From Archangium sp. (GTDB lineage Bacteria; Myxococcota; Myxococcia; Myxococcales; Myxococcaceae): a DNA stretch of 64,000 nt. Made by a program: the position numbers and the translations under genes. The stretch is from the NCBI GenBank assembly GCA_030695565.1, contig JAUYRZ010000033.1, positions 1-64,000 on the forward strand, given 5' to 3'. This document shows positions 53,557-61,741 of this stretch, one piece after another. The first letter of the stretch is position 1. Each line of letters opens with the position of its first letter. The notes under the pieces were generated by a model. The model was not told where the DNA came from, ran no database searches, and saw only the letters and a list, made by a program, of their open reading frames with translations.

Positions 53557-54138
53557 ATGAGATTCGTCCTGCTGGTGTTGCTCGCTTCGGGCTGTGGCGA
53601 GGCGATGACGGCTGATGCGGGCGTGGATGCCGGCCGGGTGGTCATCGACGCGGGCACCGACGGAGGTCGTGGTTTCGACGCGGGCGCGTGCGCGGTTGCT
53701 CCGGCGTTCGGCCTGGCTGATCTCAACGGCAAGGCGGGCTTCGACCCGGGTGGGCCGACGTCGCCGCCGTTCAACTTCGCCACGTTGAGCCGGGCTTCGG
53801 GGGCCGACGCGGGTCGATTCGACGTGATGTTCAACGAGTTCTACGCAGGCGCGGTGGTGAGCAACGCGATGATTCCGGCCGAGAAGTACCGCGACTGCAG
53901 CCTCTGCTACGCCATCCGGATCGACTGCGACACCATGGGCCAGAACTGCGCGAAGTCGTACCTGGCGCAGTCGGGTTCGGTGACGGTCAGCGCAGCCACG
54001 CAGGATGCCGGGGCAGGGCGATACGCCTTTCAACTGAACAACGTCGTCTACCAACGTTGGGACTTCACCTCAGACACCGCCATCGATGGCGGCTGCCTGG
54101 CGCTGGGAAGCTTTTCATTCAGCAGCAGCTGGCCCTGA
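53557..54138 (+). CDS. Lipoprotein, function unknown
   Basis: 193 residues from MRFVLLVLLAS. GAGGAGG sits 7 bases upstream, better than a Met five codons earlier. Lipobox LLASGCGE. After it is a typical myxobacterial Asp/Gly linker (DAGVDAGRVVIDAGTDGG) often found after lipidation sites, then a ~150-residue compact domain with five Cys (CSLCYAIRIDC, NC, GGC) likely disulfide-bonded. No family recognised. It ends 4 bases before the end of the convergent AAA+/RF-like gene. Confidence 0.7.
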   Translation: MRFVLLVLLASGCGEAMTADAGVDAGRVVIDAGTDGGRGFDAGACAVAPAFGLADLNGKAGFDPGGPTSPPFNFATLSRASGADAGRFDVMFNEFYAGAVVSNAMIPAEKYRDCSLCYAIRIDCDTMGQNCAKSYLAQSGSVTVSAATQDAGAGRYAFQLNNVVYQRWDFTSDTAIDGGCLALGSFSFSSSWP

Positions 54139-54142
54139 GCCG

Positions 54143-56974
54143 CTACGCCTCTACAGAGTCGGGCGGGCGCGTAATCCACGCGGCGATGAACAGGTCGATC
54201 TCGCCCCGCATCACGTCCTTCACGCGAGGCGAACCTTCACCCGTCCGCGGATCTTCCACCCGCGGACTCTTCCCCACGAAGTAGCGCCGCACCTCCGCGC
54301 CGCCTTCGCCCTGGCCACCGAGCACCGTCATGGTGAGCGCCTTGAGCTCCAGCACGGTGGCTGAGCCGAACAGCGTCACCTCGCGCCCCGTCTTCTCGTC
54401 GCGAGCCGACACCTCACTGCCGACCCGCTCCACGAAACGGCCCGCACGCCGCTTCACTTCTTTGCCATCGAGCCGGAGCGTGTCGGGAACCACCACCTCG
54501 CTCGAAGACGGCCGGTAGATCCGCACGTAGGCCGACAACCGCGCGTCATCATCGATGCGTCGGTGCGTGCCGCGCTCTCCGGCCAGAAAGCCGAACACAC
54601 CCGGCCCGTGCAGATGCAGCACCGCGCGAGAAGGCTCAACGCCTTCGGCAACCGCGTTCACTTCGTAGCCGCGGCGTTCTGCCCAGCCCCGGTACATGGT
54701 GACCAGCTCGCGCACCCACGCTTCGCTCGAATCACCATTCGCGCCGGCGGACACCTCGAGCCACGCGTCGTCGACGTCCTTCGCACCACCGGCGGCCACG
54801 CGCGCTTCCGCCAGCCGCACCTCACGCGCCGCTTCTTCGACCGCGCGCACCGCGCCCGCCAACTGAAGCTCGCCTTTGGCATCGCGCGCACGTCGACGGG
54901 CGACCTGGCAGAGCTCACGCAGTCGATCGAGTTCACCCAGCTGCGCATCGATCGCGCGGAACGTTCGCAGCACCGCAGCCGCGCGTTCACCGTCATCCCA
55001 GAAACCGGGCGCCTGCGACTTCGCCAGCAGCTCACGCCGGCGCGACTCGAGCTCCGGCCGTTTCGCCGCGGAGGCGACCGCCGCTGCTCGGCCGACGAAC
55101 GCCTCTGCCTCTTGCGTCAGCGCCTTTTGATCGAGGCGCTTGTTCTTCACCTGGCCACCCGCCGAGGGCAAATGCGCCTGCGCCGTGGCTTCCCGCTCGC
55201 GCGTCACCCTGGGCTCGGCCACCGCGTGCACGGTGCCCTTGTGCGCGACGACCTTGACTGGCGTACCGGCGGGCAGCGGCCTGCGCGCGATCTCCACGGC
55301 GAGGGCGGCGGTCAGCGTCTTCTCGATTTCCCGCTGAAGGAAACGCGCACCATGTGACGGCGAATAGCCACGCTCCACCAGCAGCTCGACGACCTCGGGC
55401 GCCACCTCGACGTCGAGATGACGCGCCCGAATGCCCTCACGCTCGAGCACGCGGCCGACTTCGCGCTGCGCGATGCGGCGGATCTCGACCTTGCCCAGCG
55501 GGCGGAAGTGGCAGAGGCCGTCGAAGCGATTCAAGAACTCGGGGCGGAAGGTGGAGGAGATGCGGCGATCGATCTCGCTGATCAGCTCGTCGTCACCCCG
55601 GCGCGCGGAGAAGCCGATCGGCCCCTCGCGATACACCTCGGCGCCCACGTTCGACGTGCAGACGATCAACGTGTTGTTGCACGGCACCGTCTCGCCGGCC
55701 GCGTTGATGAACTGCCCTTCGTCGAAGAGCTGGAGGAACCGGTCGTGGCACTTCGCGTGCGCCTTCTCGAATTCGTCGAGCAGCAGCACGGTGAACACGC
55801 GGCCGTCGAGCAGCTTGGTGAGCTCCCCTCGTTTGCCCGACACCGTCTGCGCCCAGGGATTCCCGAAGAGCACCTGCTCGTCGCCGAAGTCCGGGTAGTC
55901 GGCCATGTTGAGCCGCACCAGGCGATCCGCCGCGCCGAAGAGATACTCCGCGAGCAGCTTGGCCAGGTGGGTCTTGCCGACGCCGGTGGGCCCCGCGAAG
56001 AGGAAGACGCCGAGGGGACGGCGCGGGTTGTTGAGGCCTGCTTTGAGCAGCGCGACCGAGCGCAGCACCGCGGCCACCGCGTCGGTCTGACCGAGCAGAC
56101 GCGTGCCGAAGAAGCGGCCCACCTCGTCGAGATCGAGCGCCACCGCGTCGTCGGCCATGAAGCGCGGCAGCCGGGTCGAGTTGCAGAAGCGCGCGAGCAC
56201 CTCTTCGCTGCTCACCCGCTCCTTGGCGGCGCCGGCGGCCTCCGTCACGGTCTCGCGCAGCAGCTCGATCGCTTTTCTCGGCAGCCGCTGAGCCAGTAGA
56301 AACTTCACCGAGAGCCGCAGCGCGAGGTCGCAGGCGGACGCGTCGATGGGCAGGTTCTGCTCGACCTCGAGCTCTTCGGCGACGCGCCCGAGAATCCAAC
56401 GCGCGCGCTCGACGGTGGGCTCGGCCACCATGAAGAGGTGCAGCTTCTCGGCGAGCGCCTCGTCACTGCGCAGCAGCTCGTGCGCCGCGCGGATGTCGGT
56501 CTCGAAGATGAAGCGCAGCTTGCCGGCCCGCAGTGCGCGAATGAGCACGGGCACCAGCGAGCTGCCGCGCACGTGGCCGACGTCGCGGATGAAGAGGATG
56601 GTGGGGTGGGGCTGCTGGCTGGTCTCCTCGAGGAATTCTTCGAGCAGCTCGGCGGCGCCCTTGGGCGTGCTGGTGCGCGCGAAGATGCCGGCGGCGGTCA
56701 GCTCGAGCACACGCGCGTTGAGGAGCGCCTCGGGGGCGTTGCCTTGAAAGATGCGGCGAGCGAGCTCCTGCACCACAGCGCTCTTGCCGACACCGGCTTC
56801 GCCCGCGAGCAGGGGGGCCTTGCCTCCGCGGGTGAGCAACGTGGCGAGCTCAGCGGCAGATTGATCGAGGCCGTAGCCTTCAGGGAGTTTTCGCGCGGTC
56901 GCCAACGCGGTGAGATCTCGCTCCACCAGCGTCTCGGCTGAGTCCCGGGGGCTCTTGTTGGTCTTCTTCGCCAT
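54143..56974 (-). CDS. Clp/Hsp100-type double AAA+ ATPase fused to an RF2-like domain
   Basis: 943 residues from MAKKTNKSPRD. D1: Walker A GEAGVGKS (58-65), but the Walker B strand reads ILFIRDVG, lacking the catalytic Glu. D2: Walker A GPTGVGKT (328-335), intact Walker B LLLDEFEKAH (397-406), sensor TSNVG and D2-small domain, as in ClpA/ClpB; there is no N-domain and no M-domain. From ~640 the protein follows peptide chain release factor 2 through to its end: APGFWDDGERAAAVL, YRGWAERRGYEV, GFLAGERGTHR, LRLDGKEVKRRAG and RRYFVGKSPRVEDPRTG then DVMRGEIDLFI. At the GGQ site the sequence is AGR (844-846), and the SPF codon-recognition loop is absent. ATP-driven handling of stalled ribosomes or nascent chains is my inference. 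It overlaps nothing and stands alone. Confidence 0.8.
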   Translation of the reverse strand: MAKKTNKSPRDSAETLVERDLTALATARKLPEGYGLDQSAAELATLLTRGGKAPLLAGEAGVGKSAVVQELARRIFQGNAPEALLNARVLELTAAGIFARTSTPKGAAELLEEFLEETSQQPHPTILFIRDVGHVRGSSLVPVLIRALRAGKLRFIFETDIRAAHELLRSDEALAEKLHLFMVAEPTVERARWILGRVAEELEVEQNLPIDASACDLALRLSVKFLLAQRLPRKAIELLRETVTEAAGAAKERVSSEEVLARFCNSTRLPRFMADDAVALDLDEVGRFFGTRLLGQTDAVAAVLRSVALLKAGLNNPRRPLGVFLFAGPTGVGKTHLAKLLAEYLFGAADRLVRLNMADYPDFGDEQVLFGNPWAQTVSGKRGELTKLLDGRVFTVLLLDEFEKAHAKCHDRFLQLFDEGQFINAAGETVPCNNTLIVCTSNVGAEVYREGPIGFSARRGDDELISEIDRRISSTFRPEFLNRFDGLCHFRPLGKVEIRRIAQREVGRVLEREGIRARHLDVEVAPEVVELLVERGYSPSHGARFLQREIEKTLTAALAVEIARRPLPAGTPVKVVAHKGTVHAVAEPRVTREREATAQAHLPSAGGQVKNKRLDQKALTQEAEAFVGRAAAVASAAKRPELESRRRELLAKSQAPGFWDDGERAAAVLRTFRAIDAQLGELDRLRELCQVARRRARDAKGELQLAGAVRAVEEAAREVRLAEARVAAGGAKDVDDAWLEVSAGANGDSSEAWVRELVTMYRGWAERRGYEVNAVAEGVEPSRAVLHLHGPGVFGFLAGERGTHRRIDDDARLSAYVRIYRPSSSEVVVPDTLRLDGKEVKRRAGRFVERVGSEVSARDEKTGREVTLFGSATVLELKALTMTVLGGQGEGGAEVRRYFVGKSPRVEDPRTGEGSPRVKDVMRGEIDLFIAAWITRPPDSVEA

Positions 56975-57149
56975 GTGCGGATGCTCCAACCGACGGACGA
57001 GGTTGCCCTCGCTGACGGCGCGGCACGATGGCACACGCTCGGCGCAGGTGACGGGGAAGTAGCGCCTCACCCCTGGAGGGAGACAAGGAATGGGGGCTTG
57101 GGCAGACTGCGTCGTCGTTTGCAGGGCCGGCAGAGAGAATGGGTGCTTC

Positions 57150-57494
57150 ATGAAGCAACTGCTGAGTGCGCTGGCCATCGTGGGGATTCTTCTTCTCCTT
57201 TCGCCTCGCGGCGTGGGCGCGGCGCCTGTCGAACCATGTCCGGTGAGCGAGTTGTTGACCCTCACGCCCCTCGAAGCGTTCGAGAATGGGGCGCTGCTCA
57301 CCCGCTCGTCGACGGGCCGCTACGTCACCGACGCCGGCCTGGAGTTCGACCTGGAGCGGGCCGAAGCGACCGCGCTCGAAGGAAAAGCGGACCCTCAGAG
57401 CGGGTGCTCTGGCGCCTCGAACACGGTCCAGCTCGAGATCATCGATCCGTTCAGCGGCGCCTCGCACCGGGTCACGCTGGAGGTCGCGCCGTGA
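57150..57494 (+). CDS. Small exported protein, function unknown
   Basis: 114 residues from MKQLLSALAIVG with a signal peptide (ILLLLSPRGVGAAPVEPC). The mature part has three Cys and a beta-rich pattern (TLTPLEAFENGALLTRSS, then TVQLEIIDPFSGASHRV). No family recognised. The GTG of the next gene overlaps its TGA, so they are coupled. It is divergent from the AAA+/RF-like gene and may share a regulatory region with it (~175 bases). Confidence 0.65.
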   Translation: MKQLLSALAIVGILLLLSPRGVGAAPVEPCPVSELLTLTPLEAFENGALLTRSSTGRYVTDAGLEFDLERAEATALEGKADPQSGCSGASNTVQLEIIDPFSGASHRVTLEVAP

Positions 57495-57754
57495 GCTCGA
57501 GATGGTGGGTGGCGGCCCTGTTGCTCGGCGCCGCGTGCAGCAACGGCTTCTGGGCGTGTGGCGGTGGTGGCTCGACCTGCTGCAGCAACCCCGTGGTGAA
57601 ACGCGACCAGCGCTACGTGGGCTCCATCCCTGCTGCTGATGGGGGGACGCCGACCCGGGTGGAGTTCATGGTCACCACGAACAGCAACAGCCGCGTCACG
57701 TTCGTGCGTGAGGGCGTGGAGATCGAAGAGTCGTTCTCCGTGACGTCGCGCTGA
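57491..57754 (+). CDS. Small Cys-rich lipoprotein
   Basis: 87 residues from a GTG. The lipobox is LLGAACSN. The first 25 residues of the mature part have Cys pairs (FWACGGGGSTCCSN) followed by a beta-type RYVGSIPAADGG. No family recognised. It is coupled to the preceding gene by GTGA, implying joint synthesis; both are likely envelope proteins. Confidence 0.6.
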   Translation: MSSRWWVAALLLGAACSNGFWACGGGGSTCCSNPVVKRDQRYVGSIPAADGGTPTRVEFMVTTNSNSRVTFVREGVEIEESFSVTSR

Positions 57755-57927
57755 TCGCTGGAGTGGTTCGAGGGCAGAGCGTTCTCGGTTGCTGGGATTG
57801 CCGATGGAGAGTCCACGCCGCGCCCGCGGAACCGCGCCGTGCGACGGGTCACCGCTCGGGCAGGGGCTGGCTTCGTCCCTGCACTGGGAAGTGAGGGCAG
57901 CTATCCACTACACTTCGGAGTGCTTTC

Positions 57928-58635
57928 ATGTCGCAGGCCACCAAGTACGTCACCCGAGCGGAGTTCGACCCCGTGAAGGAATCGGTCAACACCTTGTCGA
58001 CGCAGGTTCAGATCCTGACGATCAGGATCGAGGTGCTTGGTCAGGATGTCCACCGGCTCACGAACCAGGTGGCCGACATCGCGGAGGACCTCAATGAGGT
58101 GCGCTCCGACCTGAACCAGGTGACGACCGAGGTGACTCAACTGGGTACTGCGGTCGGCGCCCTGAGTACGGAGGTCGGTGCCCTGAGTACGGCGGTCGGT
58201 GCCCTGAGCACCCAGCTCACCGAGTTCCGCGGCAACACCAGGGCCGAGTTTGCCGGTGTCAGGGCGGAGTTCGCGGGCGTGAGAGCCGAGCTCGCGCTCC
58301 AGAAGTCGGAAGTTGCAGGCGTGAGGACCGAGCTTGCGGAGCAGAAGAGGGATATCGCCAGCATACAGAACCAGCTGGTCGAGATCAGGACCGAGCTTGC
58401 GGAGGTCAGGACCGAGTTGGCCGAGCAGAAAACGGAGATCGCGAGTCTGCGGACTGAGCTGGCGGAGGTCAGGACCGAGATTGCCGACGTGAAGTCCGAG
58501 CTGAAGGCAGAGATTGCCGACGTGAAATCCGAGCTCAGGGCGGAGATGAAAGCCGGCTTCGCGGCGCTGGCGCAGAGCGTCGCCGATGGCAATGCCGCCC
58601 TGATGTCGGCCTTCCTGCAACTCGCTCCGCGCTGA
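57928..58635 (+). CDS. Coiled-coil protein of short repeats (apolipoprotein-like)
   Basis: 235 residues, no signal. After ~50 residues it is almost all short repeats: VGALSTEVGALSTAVGALST (7-residue), then RAEFAGVRAEFAGVRAEL, and VRTELAEQK/EVRTELAEQK (11- and 14-residue). The heptads and hendecads predict a long straight coiled coil. The DNA is repetitive, with somewhat lower GC than neighbours, so the array can expand or shrink. Similar repeats occur in phage tail fibre rods and in bacterial rod proteins. Function unknown. Its stop is followed at once by a 27-base inverted repeat. Confidence 0.7.
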   Translation: MSQATKYVTRAEFDPVKESVNTLSTQVQILTIRIEVLGQDVHRLTNQVADIAEDLNEVRSDLNQVTTEVTQLGTAVGALSTEVGALSTAVGALSTQLTEFRGNTRAEFAGVRAEFAGVRAELALQKSEVAGVRTELAEQKRDIASIQNQLVEIRTELAEVRTELAEQKTEIASLRTELAEVRTEIADVKSELKAEIADVKSELRAEMKAGFAALAQSVADGNAALMSAFLQLAPR

Positions 58636-58636
58636 C

Positions 58637-58717
58637 CTAAATTTTAGTACCTCGCCACAGTGAAGATGAACGGTTGGTCGATCGGTCAAAATCACTGTGG
58701 CGAGGTACTCAATTTAG
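58637..58717. terminator. Long perfect inverted repeat, likely two-way terminator
   Basis: CTAAATTTTAGTACCTCGCC... (58637-58663) pairs with the repeat at 58692-58717 over ~25 bases (18 perfect in the core, AGTACCTCGCCACAGTGA). The loop is 28 bases. AT-rich outer ends (AAATTTT, AATTTAG) give T-tracts on both strands. It lies between convergent genes, one of whose stop codons is in the right arm. The unusual length also fits a mobile palindrome. Confidence 0.75.
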
Positions 58718-59454
58718 TCGCTCCAGCGATCCAGGAACGTGCCCAGCAACACCCAGCGCCGCGCATCGCCTTCACGCCCGCGTTTGGCCACCATCGGCGT
58801 CGTGTAGTGCCAGAACGGCAGCCGGTAACAGGTGACGCCGCCCATCGTGGCCACCGATTTGATCTCCTGCAGATGCCCGGCGCGTTCGTAGACCAGCCAC
58901 TGATGATCCACCGCGTCGGTGGAGAACGTCAGGTGCATGTCGGTGTACCCATCGCAGCCCAGCGGCTCGTCAGGGTGATGGTCGTTGTGCGGCCCTGAAT
59001 AGTCGCCGGGCCAATGACACAGGGTCTGCAGCCCCCACTGGCGGCGCAGCGGATACCCCGAGAGCGCCTCGGCGAACGCGTGAAAGCTCTTCGACTCGAG
59101 CATCGTGATGAGGCCGATCTCTTCGGCCTTCTTCCGTGCGGGCGACTTCTTGTCGTCGAGCATCGCGGTGCGCACCTTCACGGTCTTGGGCAACTTCTCC
59201 GTGTAGGCCTTCTTCATCTTCCACGTCGCGCCGGGTGGAATCGACTGCTCCATGGGCGACATGCGGTACCCAAGCGAGCGCTCCAGCAGCCCGGCGATGG
59301 CCCGCGACTTCTTCGCGTCGAGCAGGCCCTCCGCGGCCACGAAGCGCGACTTGCCCTGCGCGAGGAAACCGGAGAGCTCCGGATGACGGCCCTCCAGCAC
59401 CCGACGGCCCGTCTTCGTCAGCAGCGCTTCGAACTCTTCTGGAAACGACTTCAC
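58714..59454 (-). CDS. 2OG-Fe(II) oxygenase-like protein
   Basis: 246 residues, GTG start overlapping the preceding stop (GTGA). An HxD-type motif is in DYSGPHNDHHPD and a distal His in RLPFWHYTTPM, followed by an Arg in DARRWVLLGTF: the HxD...H...R pattern of 2-oxoglutarate dioxygenases. The N-terminal half is helical and unassigned. This fold hydroxylates diverse substrates. I rate the assignment moderate, because a generic beta-barrel with His is possible. The stop codon is inside the long inverted repeat. Confidence 0.6.
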   Translation of the reverse strand: MKSFPEEFEALLTKTGRRVLEGRHPELSGFLAQGKSRFVAAEGLLDAKKSRAIAGLLERSLGYRMSPMEQSIPPGATWKMKKAYTEKLPKTVKVRTAMLDDKKSPARKKAEEIGLITMLESKSFHAFAEALSGYPLRRQWGLQTLCHWPGDYSGPHNDHHPDEPLGCDGYTDMHLTFSTDAVDHQWLVYERAGHLQEIKSVATMGGVTCYRLPFWHYTTPMVAKRGREGDARRWVLLGTFLDRWSD

Positions 59455-59930
59455 TGCGTCTCGGCTCCCGTGCCTTTGACCCACCGATCCGTGCCGATGA
59501 TCGCATCGACCTCGTCTTCGAGCGCCGTCAGCTCGGGCGGGGCCTTCTCATCACCGCGGTTGTGCCGCACCGTGTGGCCCTTGTACGTGAGCACCACCGA
59601 CGGCATGTCGCTCACGTTGGTGCGTGTGTAGTCGGGCCACTTCTCGAAGCCCGACGTCTCGAACGCGGCCTTCAACTTCGCCAGCGCCGCGGGCTCGAGC
59701 TTCACCTCGACGGGCTCGGTGACCTTCACGTGCCGCTCACCCCTGAAGCGGGTGGTGCCATCGCTGAGCACGGACACCGCGTAAATGGGGCAGGCGCCGT
59801 AGCACGCCGTGCGCTCCAGCGAGACCAGGGCCTCTGGGGTGGTGGTGACCGCGGCTTCAACCTTCTTCACCGAGGGGGCCGTCTGGCAGCCGAATATCAG
59901 AATGGGCAGGAGCGTCAGCAGCGAGCGCAT
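59451..59930 (-). CDS. DUF6438-like lipoprotein
   Basis: 159 residues. Lipobox PILIFGCQT. The mature part holds LERTACYGACPIYAVSVLSDG and LDGT-like turns, the DUF6438 signature (Cys-x-G-x-Cys-P-x-Y), then a helical region (ALAKLKAAFETSGF). DUF6438 is widespread, with unknown function. The start ATG shares two bases with a plus-strand ATG, being nearly back to back with the sigma gene. It is coupled to the oxygenase-like gene. Confidence 0.75.
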   Translation of the reverse strand: MRSLLTLLPILIFGCQTAPSVKKVEAAVTTTPEALVSLERTACYGACPIYAVSVLSDGTTRFRGERHVKVTEPVEVKLEPAALAKLKAAFETSGFEKWPDYTRTNVSDMPSVVLTYKGHTVRHNRGDEKAPPELTALEDEVDAIIGTDRWVKGTGAETQ

Positions 59931-60033
59931 GAACGCTCACTATTCTCAGGCCCTCCTCGAGTCGAGATTCACCGCGCGGGTGGCCCATGAAACCCCTCGG
60001 GTCCGCAAGGCGGCGTGGTACGGTGCGCGCGCT

Positions 60034-60654
60034 TTGGCCACTGATGATCTCACGCTCGTCGAGCGCGTACGCACGGGCGACCAGCGCGCCTTCAAGCTCC
60101 TGGTGGAGCGTTATCAGCGCAAGGTCTTCTCCGTCGCCCTCGGCATGTTGAAGGACAAGGAAGAAGCCCGTGACGTGGCGCAGGAGGCCTTCATCAAGGT
60201 CTACCGCTACCTCGATCACTTCAAGGGCGACGCCAGCTTCTACACGTGGCTCTACCGAATCACGGTCAACATCTGCATCGACGTGATCCGCAAGAAGGGC
60301 TCGTCGGGCAGTAAGGAAGCAGTCGAGTTCGACGAGTCGGTGAAGATGGATCTGGCCGAAGCGAACATCGGCGCCCTGGGTTCACGGCTGGGCACCAACC
60401 CGCAGAAATCAGCCCTGCGCGCCGAGCTGGCCCAGCGCATCACCGAGGCCATCCACCAGATCCCCGAAGCGCACCGGCAGATCCTCCTCCTGCGTGAGGT
60501 CGAAGGCATGAGTTACGAGGACTTGTCGCGCACCCTGAACATCCCCAAGGGCACCGTGATGTCGCGGCTGTTCCACGCGCGCCTCAAGATGCAGAAAATC
60601 CTCGGTGATTACCTGGAGTTAGACGAGTCGAAGCAGGGCGTCGGTTCCGAATAA
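60034..60654 (+). CDS. RpoE-like ECF sigma factor
   Basis: 206 residues from TTG (LATDDLTLVERVRTGD); earlier in-frame GTG 59980 and ATG 59929 are alternatives, so the exact start is uncertain. Region 2: RAFKLLVERYQRKVFSVALG, then the DARDVAQEAF helix (EARDVAQEAFIKVYRYL) and SFYTWLYRITVNICIDVIRK. Region 4: EAHRQILLLREVEGMSYEDL, then the HTH TLNIPKGTVMSRLFHARLKM. It is the classic RpoE group, with a zinc-finger anti-sigma gene following, as expected. It probably controls an envelope-stress response including the operon downstream. Confidence 0.9.
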   Translation: MATDDLTLVERVRTGDQRAFKLLVERYQRKVFSVALGMLKDKEEARDVAQEAFIKVYRYLDHFKGDASFYTWLYRITVNICIDVIRKKGSSGSKEAVEFDESVKMDLAEANIGALGSRLGTNPQKSALRAELAQRITEAIHQIPEAHRQILLLREVEGMSYEDLSRTLNIPKGTVMSRLFHARLKMQKILGDYLELDESKQGVGSE

Positions 60655-60710
60655 TCTCCTGAAAATATCGGCATTTGGCCTTCGTCACGAAGACTCAGGC
60701 GGTGACAACC

Positions 60711-61307
60711 ATGAAGAATCCAGCTCGCGAAAAGTTTCTCCCCATGTTGTCGCCTTACGTCGACGGCGAGCTCACGCCCGAAGAGCGGCAGCTGGTCGAG
60801 CAGCATCTGGCCAACAGCAAAGAGTCAGCCGCACAGGTCGCCGACTTCCGCGCGGCCGACGGGCTGATGCGCCACGCGCTCGAGATGCAGGCCGACTCGA
60901 TGGATTGGAAGGCCTTCGCCGATGACGTGATGGCCAAGGTGACGCCCGAGAAGTTGCCGCTGTTCGAGCGCCTCAAGCTCTCGCTCTCCGAGATGTTCAC
61001 CTACCAGCGCGGCCCGTTGATGGTGGGCTTCGCCGCGGCTGCGCTGGCGGTGCTCATCGCGGTGCCCGTCACCATGAAGTTCGCCACGCCCGATGGGTAC
61101 GGCGCCAGCAAGGTGCAGGTGCAGATGGTCTCGGTGAAAGACACCAGCAGCTTCAAGCCGGTGGTGATGGAGACCGACACCGGCGACGCGATCATCTGGG
61201 TGGTCGAGTCGACGCCCGATGGCGGCAAGAAGAAGAAAGACGGTGAGCACTCCGAAGAGACGCTCACCCAAGATCCGCCCCTCGATGGAAAGCAGGGCGA
61301 CCTGTGA
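60711..61307 (+). CDS. Anti-sigma factor with a ZAS-like fold lacking Cys
   Basis: 198 residues from ATG. Residues 10-55 resemble the anti-sigma zinc-finger domain: LSPYVDGELTPEERQLVEQHL then the position where HxxxCxxC should be reads HLANSKES, so both Cys are Ser. Zinc binding is therefore lost and the fold may be held otherwise. A single TM helix (GFAAAALAVLIAVPVTM) at ~110, then a periplasmic domain (VQVQMVSVKDTSSFKPV) with no signal for known protease steps. It presumably holds the RpoE-like sigma at the membrane. The next gene overlaps by 4 bases. Confidence 0.8.
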   Translation: MKNPAREKFLPMLSPYVDGELTPEERQLVEQHLANSKESAAQVADFRAADGLMRHALEMQADSMDWKAFADDVMAKVTPEKLPLFERLKLSLSEMFTYQRGPLMVGFAAAALAVLIAVPVTMKFATPDGYGASKVQVQMVSVKDTSSFKPVVMETDTGDAIIWVVESTPDGGKKKKDGEHSEETLTQDPPLDGKQGDL

Positions 61308-61723
61308 TCAGACTCTCCGCTTCGTTCGCCGTGCTGGTCTCCCTCGCGGCGTTCGCGGCTGAGCCGTCCGTCACGGTGCAGGCCGACGTGGTGTTCGCGT
61401 CGACCGCGCCCGGCAGTGTCGACCCGTCGCTCACCAAGATGCGCGACGCGATGGCGCCCAAGGTGAAGTACCTCACCATGAAGAAGGTCGACTCGAAGAA
61501 GCTCGACCTGGTGCAGAACCGCGCGCAGACCATCGCGTTGCCCAATCAGAAGACCGCCGAGCTCACCTTGCAGCAGGTCAACGACGACAACGTGGCCACC
61601 GTGAAGGTGAAGACGCCTTCGGTCGAGGCGGTGTACTCGCTGGCAAAGGACAAGACCTTGTCCGCTCCGGCTGGAGCGAATGACGGCGGCGACCTGTGGC
61701 TCGTGGTGTCGCAACCGAAGTAG
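61304..61723 (+). CDS. Exported protein, function unknown
   Basis: 139 residues from a GTG that overlaps the previous stop. Signal peptide (SASFAVLVSLAAFAAEP). The mature part is beta-rich with many Val/Lys (VTVQADVVFASTAPGS, VKVKTPSVEAVYSL) and no Cys. It is the third gene of the sigma operon and so probably a target or sensor part of the envelope response. No named family. Confidence 0.7.
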   Translation: MIRLSASFAVLVSLAAFAAEPSVTVQADVVFASTAPGSVDPSLTKMRDAMAPKVKYLTMKKVDSKKLDLVQNRAQTIALPNQKTAELTLQQVNDDNVATVKVKTPSVEAVYSLAKDKTLSAPAGANDGGDLWLVVSQPK

Positions 61724-61741
61724 TCGCGTACGCTGCGCGGC

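Noticed and set aside
54143-56974. Two GGQ tripeptides in the AAA+/RF-like protein (606-608 as SAGGQVKNK and 886-888 as VLGGQGEGG), which could be read as the catalytic GGQ
   Set aside because: The first lies in the linker before the RF-like part and the second only a few residues before the RF2-type C-terminal RRYF segment. The gapless match places AGR at the true catalytic position. The first does look like GGQxxNK and should be re-examined in a structure.
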